Shown here one piece after another: positions 1 through 11,928 of a DNA stretch of 64,000 nucleotides (position 1 is the stretch's first letter; each line of letters begins with the position of its first letter). The notes under the pieces were generated by a model. The model was not told where the DNA came from, did not search any database, and saw only the letters and a program-made list of their open reading frames with translations. The DNA is from Canna indica (Eukaryota; Streptophyta; Magnoliopsida; Zingiberales; Cannaceae): contig CP136895.1 of NCBI GenBank assembly GCA_034359265.1, positions 1,056,501 to 1,120,500 of the forward strand, given 5' to 3'. Position numbers and translations under genes: made by a program.

Positions 1-1543
1 GTTCACGAGCACGCAGTGGTATATAGTTTGCAAGTGAACCTTTGGTTCTCCACCTAGAACCACATGCGTTGCATAAAACTGGCTTATCGGGCGGTCCATT
101 CCTCCAGAGAGGGGTACCTATTGAACATTAAGCTTCAGTGACCATACAATTGATTGTAGCATACAATTATAATTTATTATGTAAAATATAAAAGTGGAAA
201 ACAAATGAAATTTCTTATTTGAATTTTGAGAACATCATATGATATGACTAACATGATGAACCTTTCAAATGATGCTGCCTCGCCATAACATGTAATTCTT
301 AAGCCTATCTACTTTGAATTGTCATAAAAAAAATTCATTCCTAATTCCCAACTGAATAAGCATGCAATGACATAATATCAAAAAAGAAGAATATGTTAGT
401 AATACAACCATACGGATTATGCCAATAGACACTCACAACTTTCAACTCCAAATTACAAATACTCATCCTGACAATTTAAATTGTTAGCATCAAAGAACAA
501 CCCTATCAACGGAATAACAAAAGTAGCCCAACTGTCCAGGCAATAACCTATGAAAAATGGAGAACAAGAACATTGGTGTACAAGAGGACAATCACGAAAC
601 AAATTCTTTGAAGAACGAGGAGTTAGAATGTAAATCCAAAAAGGCACAATTCCACACATAGGATCCTTGTAAGCTTTTATAATCTTTTCAAATTGAGAAT
701 TAGTAGAAACATGTAAACAAATTTCATTTCCAGATACACAAATAATTGGAATGTCTTTTAGCAAAAAATTCACCAACCAAGCAGTAAGTCATGTGGCATT
801 ATACTGGATCTCCCAATAATAGTCAGTGAATTATCACTTTATTATGAAACCTATACTACCAACAGAAAGAAAACAATTTCAGTTAAACAATATAATTTCA
901 TCAATCACACCAAAGAAAATCACTCCAAACATGTGGATGCCTTTTTTATGTTGCTGATCACCAAAACATGTAGAAGGACAGTAGGATGCACAAACCATCT
1001 CCAAATTTGCAAACTAGACTGGTAGGTCACTAGAATGGATAAATTACTCTGCTCTAATGATAAATTTTCCAAGATAGTTTTGGATGCTTCCGAGAAGCTA
1101 TTTAGAGTAAGGAGATCACATAGTTCTATTAGATTCAACTAGTATTGTCACACAACATTAAGTCAATAATTCCCCGCTTAAAATGACCAAAATACAAACC
1201 AAAAAAAGTGAAACCAAACAACTGAGCAGAAAAAAACAGTCCATGATCCATTGATTCTGCAACAAAATCACCATCAAACCTTTGCATCATAGAATGCCAT
1301 AAATATTCTTCCATATTGAATCCGAAGGCAAGCAAAGCCTCTATAAGAAACAAACAAAAGATAAAAACAATAGACACATAATTAATCATCTGCCTTAGTA
1401 GTCTGTTAATTTTTTGAAAAAATTAAACCACAAAAGAAAGGAAGACAGAAATCAGAGAAGGACAAAGATCCAAAAGAGCTAGTAAACACGGACAGGAGCT
1501 CACTTGTAACTCCACAATGACGGCAAGGTCCTTGCTTTCCCAT
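1..1543 (-). CDS. GATA-type zinc-finger transcription factor, 5' part (runs off window)
   Basis: Two coding exons are visible: 1504-1543 (start codon 1541-1543) and 1-117, which continues beyond the window. Joined, they read [33 protein letters not shown] and on through [17 protein letters not shown]. This is a single GATA finger, C-X2-C-X18-C-X2-C, at the extreme N-terminus (residues 7-31). The splice restores the Ser codon (A|GT) with a GT donor at 1503-1502 and an AG acceptor at 119-118. The finger starting at residue 7 and the phrase [16 protein letters not shown] fit the plant GATA26/27-like class, a nuclear DNA-binding regulator that normally carries a long C-terminal region not seen here. 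The 1386-bp intron holds only spurious ORFs. The family call is firm; the exact paralogue is not known. Confidence 0.88.
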
Positions 1544-2160
1544 ACGTATCCTTCTGTTCCTCTACACCTTTTTACTCCTCAATACCAATCAGCACAACAA
1601 CAGACGGGGAAAACAAAAGAACCCAAAAAAAAAAACTTTTTTATTGTGACAAATTATGCTCAATTTAAAAAGAGTTCCATAACATCTTGTTGCAGCCCTT
1701 CAAACCAATATCACACAGTCCTCAAACGCTCACAACATAGTAGAAGCAAAGTCGGCCCCTTTTTCAAAGAGCACCCAATATAAAGCTCAAGAATTATTCT
1801 TCTGCCCAGTCCAAGAAGACGACAGAGAGAGGGAAGAGGAGGGAGGAGAAAGAGCCAAAGAGGAAAGAGGTGGGCAAGAGAGAGAGGGAGAGGGAGAACA
1901 CGGAAGAAGAATGGAGAGCAAAGGGGAAAGAAAAAAATATTACAGGGCGAGATGGGCGTGTAGGTTGGAATCTGTACAATCAAATGGAAGAGAGCAGTCC
2001 AATGGGCAATCAAATTAATGGTGTGGGAAAAGGAGAGGAGGTGAATTGGTGGGGAAAGTTTTCATCTTTTTCCTCTCTCGCCTTCTCTCCTTTATTTCGT
2101 CTACTGCCACCTCCCTTCTTTGCTTTCAAGGTTTTGTCAATGCGTCCTTAAATATATCCA
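1544..2160 (-). promoter_or_regulatory. Leader and promoter region of the GATA factor
   Basis: Upstream of the GATA start the coding strand is strongly pyrimidine-rich at about 1800-2120 (seen on the plus strand as GA-rich), as is common for plant 5' untranslated leaders. A TATATTTA-like sequence lies on the minus strand near 2146-2153. A sequence ending AACAG about 10 bases before the ATG could be the acceptor of a leader intron. Transcription start and leader intron are inferred. The ORFs called here on both strands have low-complexity compositions and are not believed. Confidence 0.4.
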
Positions 2161-2176
2161 CCCTTCTCTTTTCCAA

Positions 2177-3230
2177 AAATATTTACTTAGTTATTATTTA
2201 TTTATTCCCAAATATAATATTGCACTATTTTAGAAAAAAAAATATCTCTCTTATTCTTTTTCACGTAGATAATTTATTGTAAAATAATTTATTTATTAGA
2301 ATGATAGTTAAAACCGATTAATCGTGATCAATCGATCAATCGAACAAAAAAATTCAATTGTGGATAATAATTTTACGGTTTGATTTTAGCTTCGGATAGT
2401 AAGTTTAGATAATCGCTTATAATCGGTTTGATTTTCGGTAACTGAAATTGGCTTTACTTATATATTAATAATATATAATTTAATTTAGGATATACTTTAT
2501 TGTTTGTTTCACTCTTAGCTTAAGATATTTTCGTTTTAATTATCAGTACAAAGTTCTTTTTGTAGTTTTAACTTTTGCAAACAAAATTATTTTATTCGGT
2601 TAATCATCAGATATCTTATATTTAATCGGTTTTGATTTCAGATAGTAATTTTAAAAATTGATTAATTTCGATTTCGATCATTCATATATAAAGAAATCAA
2701 TTAATTTTAAAAATATTTACTTAGTTATTATTTATTTATTCCCAAATATAATATTGCATTCTTTTAGAAGAAAAAAATCTGTTAATCGACTAATCGAATA
2801 ATATGAATAGAAATTTTGCGGTTCGATTTTAATTTTTGTGGCTAATCGATCAATCGAACAAAAAAAATTCAATTTTGGATAATAATTTTACGGTTTGATT
2901 TTAGCTTCGGTTAGTAAGTTTAGATAATAGCTTATAATCGGTTTGATTTTCGGTAACTGAAATTGGCTTTACTTATATATTAATACTATATTATTTAATT
3001 TAGGATATACTTTATTGTTTATTGTTTGTTTCACTTTTAGCTTAAGATATTTTCGTTTTAATTATTAGTACAAAGTTATTTTTATAGTTTTAACTTTTGC
3101 AAAAAAAATAAATTATTTTGTTTTTTAGCTATCCGATTAATCATCGGATATCTTATATTTAATCGATTTTGATTTCAGATAGTAATTTTAAAAACCGGTT
3201 GATTTGATCATTCATATATAAAGAAACAGA
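2177..3230. repeat. Diverged tandem duplication, about 530-bp unit
   Basis: The block beginning aaaaatatttacttagttat at about 2177 recurs at about 2710. Everything after it, including the gatcaatcga, tggataataattttacgg and cggtaactgaaattggct phrases, recurs in the same order up to the shared cattcatatataaagaaa ends near 2700 and 3224. Each unit is rich in AATCGRTTN(n)AACCGAT-like words in both orientations. No terminal inverted repeat or target duplication was found, so the class of element is unknown. It lies just upstream of the GATA promoter. Confidence 0.75.
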
Positions 3231-4559
3231 AGAGTTTGTTATATGTTTTGTTATATACATACACAATATGACCTGACCTTTTAGTATTTTCTTTTTTTTT
3301 TTGTCAAAAGGCATTTTGTTGGCATAAAATAGAATTGGATGGAAAATGAGATAATATTTTATTATACACTCACACGTAGTCATTGGAGTAAAATTGGACC
3401 GGGTTAGAATTAAAAATGTGGAAGCTTAAGAATAGGATCATTGTTAGGGTGACAATTTTATTCTCATTGACTAATTAAAAATTACATTTTGTATCATGTT
3501 CAATTCATATTCGTAAATAAAAATAAATATATATGCAAATATAAATTTAAAAAATTTATATCCACGCGGATACGATGCGAATACGAATATGAATGCGAAT
3601 CCATACGGTATTCATATCACATATATATTCGTATATAAAAAATTATCATTTTATCCATATATAAGTAACCTAATATATATTATATACGTAGATTTTATGA
3701 TAAATTATATATGAACCTCTAGTAAATTGCTAATATTATGAATTTTAATATAGTAAATTATTTTTTATTAAATATATTTTTATTTTTATTTTTCATTAAA
3801 TGCGGTTCGAATGTGAATCTACAATGAATGTAAATACGGATAATATAATATCCGCACGGTATTGATCCGCTGCCCTCCTAATCATTGTCTTTGTATTCCT
3901 TAAATTTTCATTTCATAATTAGGGTTAGTAGAAATGGGAGGTAACCTTTAATTCGGCATTATTGCCTATAAAATATATATTTAATTGCAATTTTTGTGGT
4001 GTTGGATATTAGCAATACAATGAAAATGGGGAAATGTTGTTGCATTTGATTAATTTGACCAAACTTAACAGAGTTCAATTTGGCTTGTATTTAAATCTCA
4101 ATTTATACTTCCATTTGATGAAGGATAAATTTATATATGCTTAGTTACTAATTAAAGGATACCAAAAAAGTTTAGATATTTTACTAATTAAAGGATACAA
4201 TAAAAAAGTTTAGTTACTAATTAATTCAATATTTATACAAGTTAGCTAGTATTAGAAAATTATGTCAAATATTTTACTATTAATATTGGTATTTGTATAG
4301 TATATTTAACAATGGAAATATTTTAACATTATATTATTATTCATTACTATATATTTTTAGAGAGAGACATTAATAGGATGTCATGAATTCACAAAGAGAG
4401 AGGTGAAGTTTAAGGAGTGAAGTTTAAATTTTGATATAATAGTATTATTTAATATTATTTCATGTTATTCTTATTTATATTATATTTTTTCTTATTTTAT
4501 CCAATAAAATTGTAAAGAGAAAGAAAAGGTATAAACCCTTGAGTCAATTGCTTTTGTGC
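3231..4559. other. AT-rich intergenic, no gene seen
   Basis: About 1.3 kb of very AT-rich sequence. A weak run of gaatacgaatatgaatgcg-like words at 3550-3640 and 3800-3870 hints at an old repeat. Two near-identical phrases ending aaagtttag(a/t)ta occur at 4155-4215. No ORF or splice pattern is believable. Confidence 0.5.
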
Positions 4560-4997
4560 TAGGGTGAGCGGGTCGATTATTTTGTATTTTTTATAATATC
4601 CAAATTTGATCATGTATAAGACCGATTCCTAAATTTTGGAATCGGACCCTACCCTGTTGGAATATGGAACCGGACCCTACTCAGAATCACAGATTTCGAT
4701 TTCGGTTCCGATTCTGAATACCCTATTGAGTTCCAGAACATGTTCCAATAGGTTCCAATACATGATCTAACAAGTTTTAGTACATGTTCCAACAAGATCC
4801 AGTACCAGTTCTGGATATCGATTTCGGTTTCGATTCCGGATAATCGGAGTGGTGGAACCGGAACTGGAATCAAATTTAACAAGTTTCTTGATTTGTTACC
4901 CGGACCCTACCCGAATTATTTGGATATATTCGGAATCTACCCAATCGGATAAGTTTCAATCGATTTCGAATCTATCCGGTACCCGTGCACACTCATA
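4560..4997. mobile_element. Probable hAT-type MITE, about 438 bp
   Basis: The left end is TAGGGTGAGCGGGT. The reverse complement of the right end is TATGAGTGTGCACGGGT, an imperfect inverted match of the same TAGGGGTGxGC type as the clearer elements in this window. The interior is filled with inverted GGAACCGGACCCTAC / ACCGGAACTGGAA-type words and repeated catgttccaa phrases. The flanks ttttgtgc and tttgtgtg resemble each other only partly, so the target duplication is imperfect. An ORF across it (4649-4882) reflects the repeats. Confidence 0.5.
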
Positions 4998-6325
4998 TTT
5001 GTGTGCTGCTTAAAAAGTATATGCCTGAGCTCATGGCATATTAGTATTACTTTAAAAAATCTAATTGAATTGGATTATTATCCTCCCATATCAGTAAATC
5101 TTGACCAAAAACTCCAAGACTTAGCTGTGAAGTATCAGGATTCCAGACTTTCCAATATATACATATGTGGGCCCAAATTGATGTCCTTCTACTCCTCCAT
5201 CACTTTACCTTCCATCCTCTCCTCACCTTTTTTTGATGCAAATTGCAAAGCCTCTTCACCAATTGGTTGGTTGAGAGCATATTTAGTCTCACTTCAGAAA
5301 TAGGAAGATGGTTGTGACTTGTGATAGACTTAATGTAGTTGACTTTGTGTAAACTATGTTCACCTATTCATATGCTAGCTAGTTTGATTTTCATTATGAT
5401 GCTTCAATTTAATTTAAATTATATTAGATTTAATGAGTTTATTATTATTAATTTTAGCTTAAATATTTTAATTTTAATTTTTAGTCTCGTAATAATAACC
5501 TATTCGAATTAAGTGGCGGATCCAGAAAATTTTATTAGTTGGGACAAATTAATACATAAAATTTCAAAAGTCGAGACTTTAAATTTGCGCCGAAATGGAG
5601 GCGATGTATCCTTATAAAAATATTTAAATAATTATTCACTTATTTAATTGTTAAAGAAATTATATTCATATATCTAACTATTTACTCAATAAATTTACTC
5701 TAAAATTTTTCATATATTCTAAACAAATTAAAATGAATTAAAACCATAAATATAATAAAATTTTTAAAATATATTTAGAGAAAGTTTTAGTCAAATTCAA
5801 ATACAAAATTAAATTTAATCAAGAACAAATAGCAGCCGAAGAAGTAGAAGTTAATTAAGGATGTAATTGTTTTGGTTGTTGCTGAAGCTTGAGAAGTAGA
5901 AGAAGAATGATGTAAGAAGTAGAAGCTTGCTGCTGAAGAATAGCAGCAGCAAGCTATTTGACTTAAACTGCATCTGAAGAATAGTAGCAACGAGTTAAAA
6001 ATGTGGGACAGTGGGAGCCACCAAAACCTCAAAAATTGATATGATATCAGTGAAAAAATATAAGGTCAAAATTTAAAGTGGAGCTGAAGAGTAGTAGCAG
6101 CGAGCTAAAAATGGGGCAGTGGGGGCCACCAATTGTATAAAATACTATATATAAGATTTTTTTTAAAAATTAGTGGGGGCCACCGTCCCCACTGCCCTCA
6201 CCCTGTATTCGCCACTGGCTCGAAATTGTGCATGCGACATTAATCGGCAGAAGAGATCAAAAGGATATAAAAAATCTAAAAATTGAATATTTCTAGATTT
6301 ACCACGTAGGCCAAACTTGATTAAT
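4998..6325. other. Intergenic with a short duplicated segment
   Basis: No gene is supported. A segment with the order ctgaagaatagtagcaacgag, taaaaatgtggga, cagtgggagccacca (about 5955-6024) recurs as ctgaagagtagtagcagcg, gggcagtgggggccacca (about 6082-6132). The phrase gtgggggccaccgtcccc follows at 6173-6190. The cluster ends in tattcgccactgg, resembling the end of an old transposon or retroelement long terminal repeat, but the class cannot be fixed by reading. Confidence 0.4.
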
Positions 6326-6332
6326 ATAATTA

Positions 6333-7779
6333 AGGGAAAAGGTACAAAAATGCCCCTGACATTTTCTCGCATGTACTAAAATATCCCTAATATTTTTTTG
6401 GGATCAAAAATATCTCTCACGTTATGAATTAGGTACAAAAATGCCCCTAACATTTTCTCACGGATACAAAAATACCCCTAACATTTTCTCACGGATACAA
6501 AAATACCCCTAACGTTTATTTTGGACCTAAAATACCCCTGAGATTATTGAAAATGGTACAAAAATAACATCAGACTGCAAAATTCGTGCCCGGCCCAGCC
6601 GGCTCGGCCTGACCCAAAAAAATCGTGCCCACTTCGGCTTTCGTGTCCGGCCCAGCCCGAAAAAAATTTGTCCCTAGCCCGGCTCGGCCTGAAAAAATTC
6701 GTGCACGACCCTGTTCGGCCCAACCCAAAAAAAATCGTGCCCGACTCGGCCCGAAAAAATTTGTCCCCGGCCCGGCCCAAAAAATTTGTCCCCGGCCCGG
6801 TTGAAAAATTCATCCCCGGTCAGACCCGAAAAAATTCGTGCACGGAACAATCCGGATCGACCCGGCCCGAAAAAATTCGTACACGGACCGGCCCGGCCCG
6901 GTCCGAAAAAATTCATGCCCAGCACGGCCCAGCTTGAAAAAATTCGTGCATGGCCCTGTTCGACCCGACCCGCAAAAAATTCGTGCCCGACTCGGCCCGA
7001 AAAAATTCATGCCCGGCCCGGCCCGAAAAAATTCGTACACGGATCGGCCCGGCTTGGTCCGAAAAAAATTCGTGCACGGCCCGACCCGAAAAAAATCGTG
7101 CTCGGCCCGGCCCGAAAAATTCGTCCCCGGCTAGGCCCGAAAAAATTCGTGCTCGGCCCGGCCTAAAATAATTCGTAAGATGCAAGTTACAAGTTGCAAG
7201 TGTAACTGCAACTTCAATTTCGGCTAACCAAATGCTTGCAAATAGAAGTTGGAACTCTACTTGCGGGCAACCAAACGGTAGGCTGCAAAATTTATTTGCA
7301 GGCATTTGATTTTGCAGGCATTTGATTTTGCATGCAAATAGATTTTGCAGCATTTGCACTTACGGGTAACCAAACGTCCCTTAAGTCTCATTTAACAAAA
7401 GTTAGTCTGATAATATTTTTGTACTATTTTCAATAATCTCAGGAGTATTTTAGGTCCAAAATAAATATTAGGGGTATTTTTATATCCGTGAGAAAATGTT
7501 AAGAATATTTTTGTACTCGTGAGAAACGTTAAGAACATTTTTGTACCCGTGAGAAAACGTCAGGAGCATTTTAGTAACCGTGAGAAAACGTTTTGGTCAC
7601 GTCATCAGTTTCAGTCATCAGCCACGTCAGTTCTGTTATCTCTCAACTAACACCGTTTAGTTATAGGAGTATTTTTGTATCCAATTCATAACGTGAGGGG
7701 TATTTTTAATCCAAAAAAAATATTAGGAATATTTTAGTACCCGTGAGAAAACGTCAGAGACATTTTTGTACTTTTCCCT
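6333..7779. mobile_element. Long terminal-inverted-repeat element with minisatellite core, 1447 bp
   Basis: The left end AGGGAAAAGGTACAAAAATG and the right end CATTTTTGTACTTTTCCCT are inverted copies. The inversion continues for about 240 bases on the left (6333-6570). The right arm (about 7410-7779) carries an extra segment of about 150 bases near 7590-7670. Inside each arm a roughly 30-base word of the form TACAAAAATRCCCCTAACRTTTTCTCACGG repeats in tandem, broken here only by ambiguity letters. A 7-bp AT-rich duplication, ataatta, flanks the element (6326-6332 and 7780-7786). No transposase is present, so it is non-autonomous. A Mutator-like or foldback origin is likely but not proven. Confidence 0.75.
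6585..7170. repeat. GC-rich minisatellite inside the long-TIR element
   Basis: About 17-20 irregular copies of a unit built on cggcccgaaaaaattcgtgc, with spacing of roughly 25-40 bases, make a GC-rich island in an AT-rich region. Variants differ in cccgg, cacgg and acccga stretches. The unit is open in several frames, which creates long Pro/Arg/Lys-rich ORFs on both strands. These are products of the repeat rather than genes. Confidence 0.85.
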
Positions 7780-7786
7780 ATAATTA

Positions 7787-9024
7787 ATTAATGTATGTAA
7801 TACATGCATCTAATTTGTTGCGCGATAATTTGCTAGTAGTAATTTTTCTAAATCTATTAGATTAATATGCAATTAATTTCAATGGCTCCCTAGCTCCAAC
7901 TAAATCCATGACCCCAATTTGTGCAATTAACAATAACGTCTACATAATGAGAAAAAAAAGGTATAAACTATAATTAATTGGCAGCAACATGCGACATAAT
8001 TGGCCAAAATTAATTATACATATGACATTAATTAAAATAAAGTGTAAATTAGAATTAATTAACATCAACATGTTATATTAATTGATCAAAATTATACACG
8101 TCACATTAATTAGTAGAAGAGATTAAAGGAATATAAAAAGTAAAAAAGTAAAAAAAAATAGATTTGCCACATCATAAAGCTTGATTCTAAATGTGGCATG
8201 CATGTGGCAATTTTGAATCTTGCTTATATGTTATATATAGATTAGATTGGATTAAACATTTTACTTAATGAGAGAGGCTAAATAAAAACAATAAAATTGA
8301 GTAAAAAATAAGTGGATGATCAATAAAAAAGATTCAATTAAATTAAAATTGATTCAATATTTGATTCCAATATAAAAATATATATATTGGCTCTCATCAA
8401 CTTACCTACCATTACTAGCTCTCTCTCTCTCTCTCTCTCTTCACCTAAAGAAAGAGCAGAATAGATTTAGACCTAATATGATTGTGATAAAAAAAGTGAA
8501 ATTGTGATCCCAAATAAGGATCTCTATAGCATCACAAAAGAGAGTCAAACTTTTTTCACCAAGAGGTGTTGTGGGTTGCACTTTTGCTAGGGCTACGTGG
8601 ATTTGGTACAATTCCTATCTTTTTTTTGCACTTAGAATCTGGGTTTGATTTCTTCTATTTGTCCTACTTGTAGTTGAGAAACTCAAATATCCAGCCAAAT
8701 CTACAACTAATTGTACAAAAAGATGTACCCTAAAACCTAGGGCTCCTTATTTTCATCCGACATATATCTCTCATCTTGTGTCCTAACTCCAGTGATAAAT
8801 CGATAACAACACTAAGTTTATTTTACAATGTTACGCTACCTTATACTGTACTAATTAGTCTCGTACGATTTAGACAACTTGCGAAATGAACGAATCATTT
8901 ATATATTTGTACCAAATATAAGTGAAAGGTGATAATATTAATTTGAAGATGTATTTTTTACTCTTTCCAGAGGAATTAGGGTACATGGGAGAAAGTCTTC
9001 GGTTGACAATGTGGTCATTCGACG
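7787..9024. other. AT-rich intergenic with a short CT microsatellite
   Basis: No gene is seen. Short words such as cattaattaatt, gcaacatgcgacataattgg and atcaacatgttatattaattg recur at 7975-8110, suggesting local duplication. A (CT)n tract of about 24 bases starts near 8419. The rest is featureless. Confidence 0.5.
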
Positions 9025-9032
9025 ACGGATAA

Positions 9033-9444
9033 TAAGGGTGAGCATCTGTCGGGTCGAGTCAGAACCCGACCCGACTTGAATAACTCGAACCCGAGTAAGA
9101 AGACTCTAAGACCACCCGACCCTATCCAAATAAGAATTAGGGGCCCGACCCGATTAATCTGAATAAGATCAGGCCGGCCCGACCATGAACTCCCTTTAAA
9201 AACAACATTCATCAAATGTTCACTATTTGAGGATTTCTTTTATTTTTTGGGTCGAGTCGGGTATATTAAGGTTTTTACCCGACCTGACCCGATTCGATCC
9301 GAACTAGGAGTATAATTAAACTCCCTAAAATCAAACCTGACCCGACCTGACCCGATCGAATTACTTGAATAACTCTACCCGAATTGAATTTTCAGGTCAA
9401 TTTTTTCGGGTTATTCGGGTCGGGTCGGGTTTTGCTCACCGCTA
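9033..9444. mobile_element. hAT-type MITE, 412 bp
   Basis: The left end is TAAGGGTGAGCA. The right end is TGCTCACCGCTA, whose reverse complement TAGCGGTGAGCA matches at 10 of 12 positions. The flanks are acggataa (9025-9032) and actgataa (9445-9452), an 8-bp target duplication with one mismatch, as expected for hAT insertion. The interior consists of CGGGTCGGGT / ACCCGACCCGA words in both orientations, resembling the subterminal repeats that hAT transposases bind. There is no transposase ORF. Confidence 0.82.
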
Positions 9445-9452
9445 ACTGATAA

Positions 9453-10425
9453 TATACCTTTTACATGAAGGCAAAGGCAACATGGTCTTGTTTCTTTACT
9501 TGTCTTTGTCATCCTTGCTTGTAACTATCAGTATGTAAGCATGAATAATCAAACACGCTTGTTTCTATGAGCAAAGTGAAGGGTCATTTTTCATATAACA
9601 AGCCGACAACAAACGGAGTTCTCTTCATGCCAATTCAACTTTGCATCCATCAGGAATTAGTAATTCTTCAATATATATATATTCTTTTAACATCCATCAG
9701 GAATCTGAACTCTTTCAATCAATGACATGGTAAAATGAACCATCAAGTATGTGTGGAAGATGCATTTGTTGACATATTATGAGATGACACCTTCAAAGGT
9801 TTGGCAAATAAAACGAGAAGAAATTCCCAAAGCTTTACTTTATGATGGATGGATAAGAAGGAATGGAGAGGAATTGAAAGAGGCAAAATTAGAACATTCG
9901 AACAAGTGTTGCAGATGACAAAAACCTGAACTCAGGAATAAAGATGGCTATCATAATTGAGATCAACAGTAAATGATCAAGATGGAATATGATACAGTAT
10001 GTGAAGGTGATTTGGAGACAAGACCTCCTAATCTTGAGCAGATATTGTTTTTTTTTTTTCTTCCTTTAGACACTTGTTCTATGATACCCCTACTATTACT
10101 ATCTCTTCCCCTGAATCTGCCATTCTTCACTCATGCTTCTCTAATGAATGGAGGAGGGCCTACTGCTACCTAAGGGTCACAAAGTCAAAGGATTGACCAT
10201 GATCATGTTATAATACTTCCTGATAAATCATAAACTATGCAAGACATGGAATATGATAAATTTATCAGTTCCTTTAGAACCTGATATATTCTTTTTGTTA
10301 ATGATATTTATCAAGATCTATGGTTGCTCCTACAGCATAATGTGCTAGCAACTTATATTTAGCAAACAGATTTGAGCTCCATATTTCCTCAAATCTCTTT
10401 CTTGCACCACATAAAATATTAGTTG
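9453..10425. other. Intergenic, no gene recognised
   Basis: About 1 kb without a supportable gene. The phrase catccatcaggaat occurs twice (9647 and 9694). The small ORF at 9973-10173 has no recognisable domain, no matching splice context and a poly-T tract in the middle. Confidence 0.4.
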
Positions 10426-10429
10426 GGGG

Positions 10430-11345
10430 CATTTTTTATATGATCCTTTTGGGATAAGCGTTTTAAAAACTGACCCTCCTTATCAATTTAATAAAATCTA
10501 GTCAAAAATAGTTTTTTTGAACAAAATTGTCCCCATTGATACCCACCCCGTATAATGAAAGATGTATCAGTTTTAACAACCCGTCCATGTGTCGACAATC
10601 CGTCCATATGCCAACAAACAAGAGACAAAAACAACACACCCTACTATGCATGTCAACAACCCGGGAACAATCAGTCCATATGCCAACAACAATGGACAAA
10701 GACAACACACCTCGTCATGGATGTCAACAACTCAGGACAACTCGTCCAGGGTGTTGAGACAACTCGCCGACGGAATCAACAACCTGGGACAAAGACAAAA
10801 CACCATGCACTGCTATCTTTGTTGCTTGTGTGATTTCTATTTGTGATGCAGGTGACTTAGAGAACCTAGTTCATGGCAAAAATGACTGTGGGATGCCAAA
10901 TATAGGTAGACGAAATCGCGACGCGGGACTGCACGTTCACTGCGACTACTGGCCACGTAAGGTTGGCTGGGTGGTAGCCACTGGCATGTGCAGCATCGAC
11001 ACGCTGTGGCTCTAGCCGTGGTGGTCCGATGTTGACTTCAGCATTGCTGCAGCCCCGCATTGGCCAGCATTGTGAGACGGCCATCCTAGCCCCAATCAGT
11101 CGGCGATGGGCTCAAGCGGAGCCGACGGTGAGAGGAGGGGATGGAGGAATGGCGAGGGCAACTATCAATGGTGGATCCGACGAGAAGAGGGAGAACAAGG
11201 GAGGGAGACAGGTGATCACGGGACGGAAGTGGAAGAGGAGATCAAGGATGATGGATATTTTTGTCCATTCATACAAAACTTGATCATTTTTGTTAACGTT
11301 ATACGAGGGTCAATTTTTAAATTGCTTATCCTAAAATGATTAATC
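10430..11345. mobile_element. Putative TIR element carrying a GC-rich cargo
   Basis: The left side at about 10440-10482 (cctttt-gggataagcgttttaaaaa-ctgaccctcc) is an inverted match of the right side at about 11303-11338 (gagggtcaatttttaa-attgcttatcctaaaatg), roughly 30 alignable bases. The inside switches from AT-rich to GC-rich at about 10900-11250, where GATGGGCTCAAGCGGAGCC and TGGATCCGACGAGAAGAGG look like captured coding or promoter DNA. A Pack-type or foldback element is an inference. Exact ends and target duplication were not found. A related but solitary end may lie at about 14250-14400. Confidence 0.4.
10580..10800. repeat. Imperfect tandem repeat of about 70-75 bp
   Basis: The order (a/c)gtccatatgccaacaa, gacaaagacaacacacc, atg(c/g)atgtcaacaa, caggacaactcgtcc recurs about two and a half times from 10590 to 10800 with substitutions. 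It makes overlapping Gln/Asn/Thr-rich ORFs in three frames that are repeat artefacts. It lies inside the putative TIR element at 10430-11345. Confidence 0.65.
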
Positions 11346-11928
11346 TGTGCAATTAAGTCATATTAGTTCTGTCAGAAAAGGCTCAAAGCAATAGCAAGTG
11401 TTCTTCATGGGTGGGAGAGGAAATAAATATCTGAATTAATTGTTAACTTTTAGGACACAAGTCAGTGATTCCTGAACTTGTTTCCATGATGAAAACTTGT
11501 ACAAATTTGTGTGACATTATTTATTTGCTATTTCAATAATGTTGTGTGCACATGTCTAATCTTCAAATGGGAACTTTAAAAGAATTGAAAAACTTAACAT
11601 TTTCATGATTAATGGACTAATAATAGATCTGATGGAAAAGAAACTTCAAATTATCCTAATTTGATGGTCAAAAAATTTGACTACAAGCTTCAATGGCTAC
11701 CAAACACTTGAACAAGTCATACATGTTGAACTAAAGCACATTTAATAGTTCAATTCCTTGCACCATGGACCAGCAAATTAGATCTAGTCCTGAGAAGAAT
11801 GCCTGATAATATATTAAACAATACACCTTCTTGGCGATCAAATGATATGTTTATGTACTTCTCAAACAATACAAACCAATGAACAATTTACTACTTAATT
11901 AAAGATACGGGTGGATGGGATAAATTAA

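Noticed and set aside
6585..7170. CRISPR-like array of spaced repeats
   Set aside because: Units vary in length and sequence without constant-length unique spacers, and this is a plant nuclear region. It is a minisatellite.
6544..7359. Several overlapping 70-148-codon ORFs on both strands rich in Pro, Arg, Lys, Gly and Phe
   Set aside because: They translate the GC-rich minisatellite in different frames. The repeat unit itself explains the peptide repeats, and no start, splice or domain evidence supports a protein.
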